Shown here piece after piece: positions 5,360 to 6,157 of a DNA stretch of 6,157 bases. The DNA is from Actinomycetota bacterium. GTDB lineage: Bacteria > Actinomycetota > Actinomycetes > Actinomycetales > Microbacteriaceae. The first letter of the stretch is position 1. Every line of letters starts with the position of its first letter. A model generated the notes under the pieces. It saw nothing but the letters and a program-made list of their open reading frames with translations. It searched no databases and had not been told where the DNA came from. The stretch spans positions 1-6,157 of the forward strand of contig WLDR01000089.1 in the NCBI GenBank assembly GCA_009704705.1, in the 5' to 3' direction. Made by a program: the position numbers and the translations under genes.

Positions 5360-6100
5360 CTATTCGCCGGCCTTCAGCATGTATCCGGCACCACGCACCG
5401 TGTGAATCATGGGGGCGAAACCGTCGAGATCAATCTTCTTTCGGAGGTACGAAATGTAGATCTCGACAACCGATGACTTGCCGCCGAAGTCGTAGTCCCA
5501 CACGCGGTCGAGAATTTGAGTCTTGGAGAGCACGCGACGCGGGTTTCGCATGAGGTACCGCAAGAGTTCGAACTCGGTGGCGGTCAGTTCGACGGCAATG
5601 TCACCGCGACGAACCTCGTGTGAATCCTCGTCGAGTTCGAGGTCGCCAACCCGGATGAGCGGGCTCTCGTTCGCATCCGCCGTCAATGTCGACCGGCGAA
5701 TGAGTGAGCGAAGGCGGGCAACAACTTCTTCGAGGCTGAAGGGCTTGGTGACGTAGTCGTCTCCGCCGACCGTGAGCCCTGCGATCCGATCGTCGAGCGA
5801 ATCCTTCGCCGTGAGAAAGAGAATGGGCACATCGGATCCGTCGGCACGCATCCGTTGCAACACCTGCAATCCATCGATGTCGGGAAGCATGATGTCCAGC
5901 ACGACGGCGTCAGGTCGAAACTCGCGCGCCATCTGAATCGCCTTGATGCCTTCGCCCGCGGTCTTTACTTCCCACCCCTCATATTTGAGCGCCATCTGAA
6001 GCAGGTCGGTGAGTGACGCTTCGTCGTCGACGACGAGCACCCGAATCTTTGATCCGTCGGCGCGCGTGAGTCGAACTGGTGCTGGAGCGGAATCCGTCAT
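5360..6100 (-). CDS. OmpR/PhoB-family response regulator, PhoP/TrcR-like
   Basis: A 246-residue DNA-binding regulator. The receiver domain (about 18-135) has acidic pocket D25-D26, phospho-acceptor D69 in AVVLDIMLP, switch T97 in LFLTAKD and conserved K119 in GGDDYVTKPFSLEEVVARL. A linker of about ten residues leads to the winged helix-turn-helix domain (about 147-243). That domain has LTATEFELLRYL (172-183), recognition-helix segment SSVVEIYISYLRKKID (209-224) and wing HTVRGAGYML (233-242). The receiver closely resembles, from memory, Mycobacterium tuberculosis PhoP, especially the segment around K119, but orthology is unproven. The ATG at 6100 has GGAG (6105-6102) only one base upstream, unusually close; no earlier in-frame start is visible. 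The kinase gene follows in the same operon. Three direct repeats end 22 nt upstream of the start and are the likely autoregulatory site. Confidence 0.96.
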   Translation of the reverse strand: MTDSAPAPVRLTRADGSKIRVLVVDDEASLTDLLQMALKYEGWEVKTAGEGIKAIQMAREFRPDAVVLDIMLPDIDGLQVLQRMRADGSDVPILFLTAKDSLDDRIAGLTVGGDDYVTKPFSLEEVVARLRSLIRRSTLTADANESPLIRVGDLELDEDSHEVRRGDIAVELTATEFELLRYLMRNPRRVLSKTQILDRVWDYDFGGKSSVVEIYISYLRKKIDLDGFAPMIHTVRGAGYMLKAGE

Positions 6101-6122
6101 GCTCCGAGTGTGGCGTGGATTC

Positions 6123-6151
6123 CTATGAGTTTTCTATGAGAAAACTATGGA
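6123..6151 (-). promoter_or_regulatory. Triple direct repeat, probable binding site of the response regulator
   Basis: Read on the minus strand: TCCATAG (6151-6145), spacer TTTT, CTCATAG (6140-6134), spacer AAAA, CTCATAG (6129-6123). The two proximal heptamers are identical and the distal one keeps CATAG. The period is exactly 11 bp, one helical turn, so repeats lie on one DNA face. Heptamer direct repeats with 4-bp spacers are the known site type of PhoP/OmpR-class regulators, which bind as head-to-tail dimers. A -10-like TAGTTT (6147-6142) overlaps the first repeat, hinting that binding would affect the operon's own promoter. The window ends 6 bp beyond, so further repeats or a -35 may lie outside. 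Confidence 0.65.
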
Positions 6152-6157
6152 TTTCTA

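Overview
This GC-rich window most likely comes from the chromosome of a high-GC Gram-positive bacterium (Actinobacteria). A moderately GC-rich Microbacteriaceae-type organism is my best guess. Three things point that way: GTG and possibly TTG starts are common, the response regulator closely resembles actinobacterial PhoP/TrcR/TcrX proteins, and short divergent intergenic regions carry leaderless-type promoters. The genus assignment is inference; no rRNA or other definitive marker is present.

Layout from left to right. Positions 1-162 (minus) hold the N-terminus of a saccharopine-dehydrogenase-like NAD(P)-binding protein that runs off the window. A 30-bp divergent gap follows, with two back-to-back -10-like elements, and leads into an Nramp (MntH-type) manganese/iron transporter (193-1425, plus). 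Convergent to the transporter lies the ribosomal stalk operon rplJ-rplL (2474 down to 1525, minus), ending at a strong hairpin at 1474-1503. The operon has a leader of about 220 nt (2475 to about 2698) resembling the autoregulatory L10 leader. The leader contains a textbook intrinsic terminator (2555-2583), so transcription attenuation by the uL10-bL12 complex is likely. rplK-rplA is not adjacent: a divergent PfkB-family 1-phosphofructokinase-type sugar kinase occupies the upstream side (2829-3836, plus). Its stop codon shares the tetranucleotide CTAG with the stop of the convergent sensor histidine kinase.

The right third is a two-component system read leftwards: an OmpR/PhoB-family response regulator (6100 down to 5360), then a HAMP/HisKA/HATPase sensor kinase (5356 down to 3833) starting 3 nt after it. 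Immediately upstream of the regulator are three CATAG-containing heptamers at exact 11-bp periodicity with 4-bp spacers. This is the architecture expected for a tandem OmpR/PhoP-family binding site, so the system probably regulates itself.

The genes look like independent housekeeping and regulatory units, not one pathway. I see no mobile element, CRISPR array, tRNA or rRNA, and no evidence for a wholly novel multi-gene system. The most interesting content is regulatory: the triple heptamer repeat, the L10-type attenuator, and the paired leaderless-type promoters.
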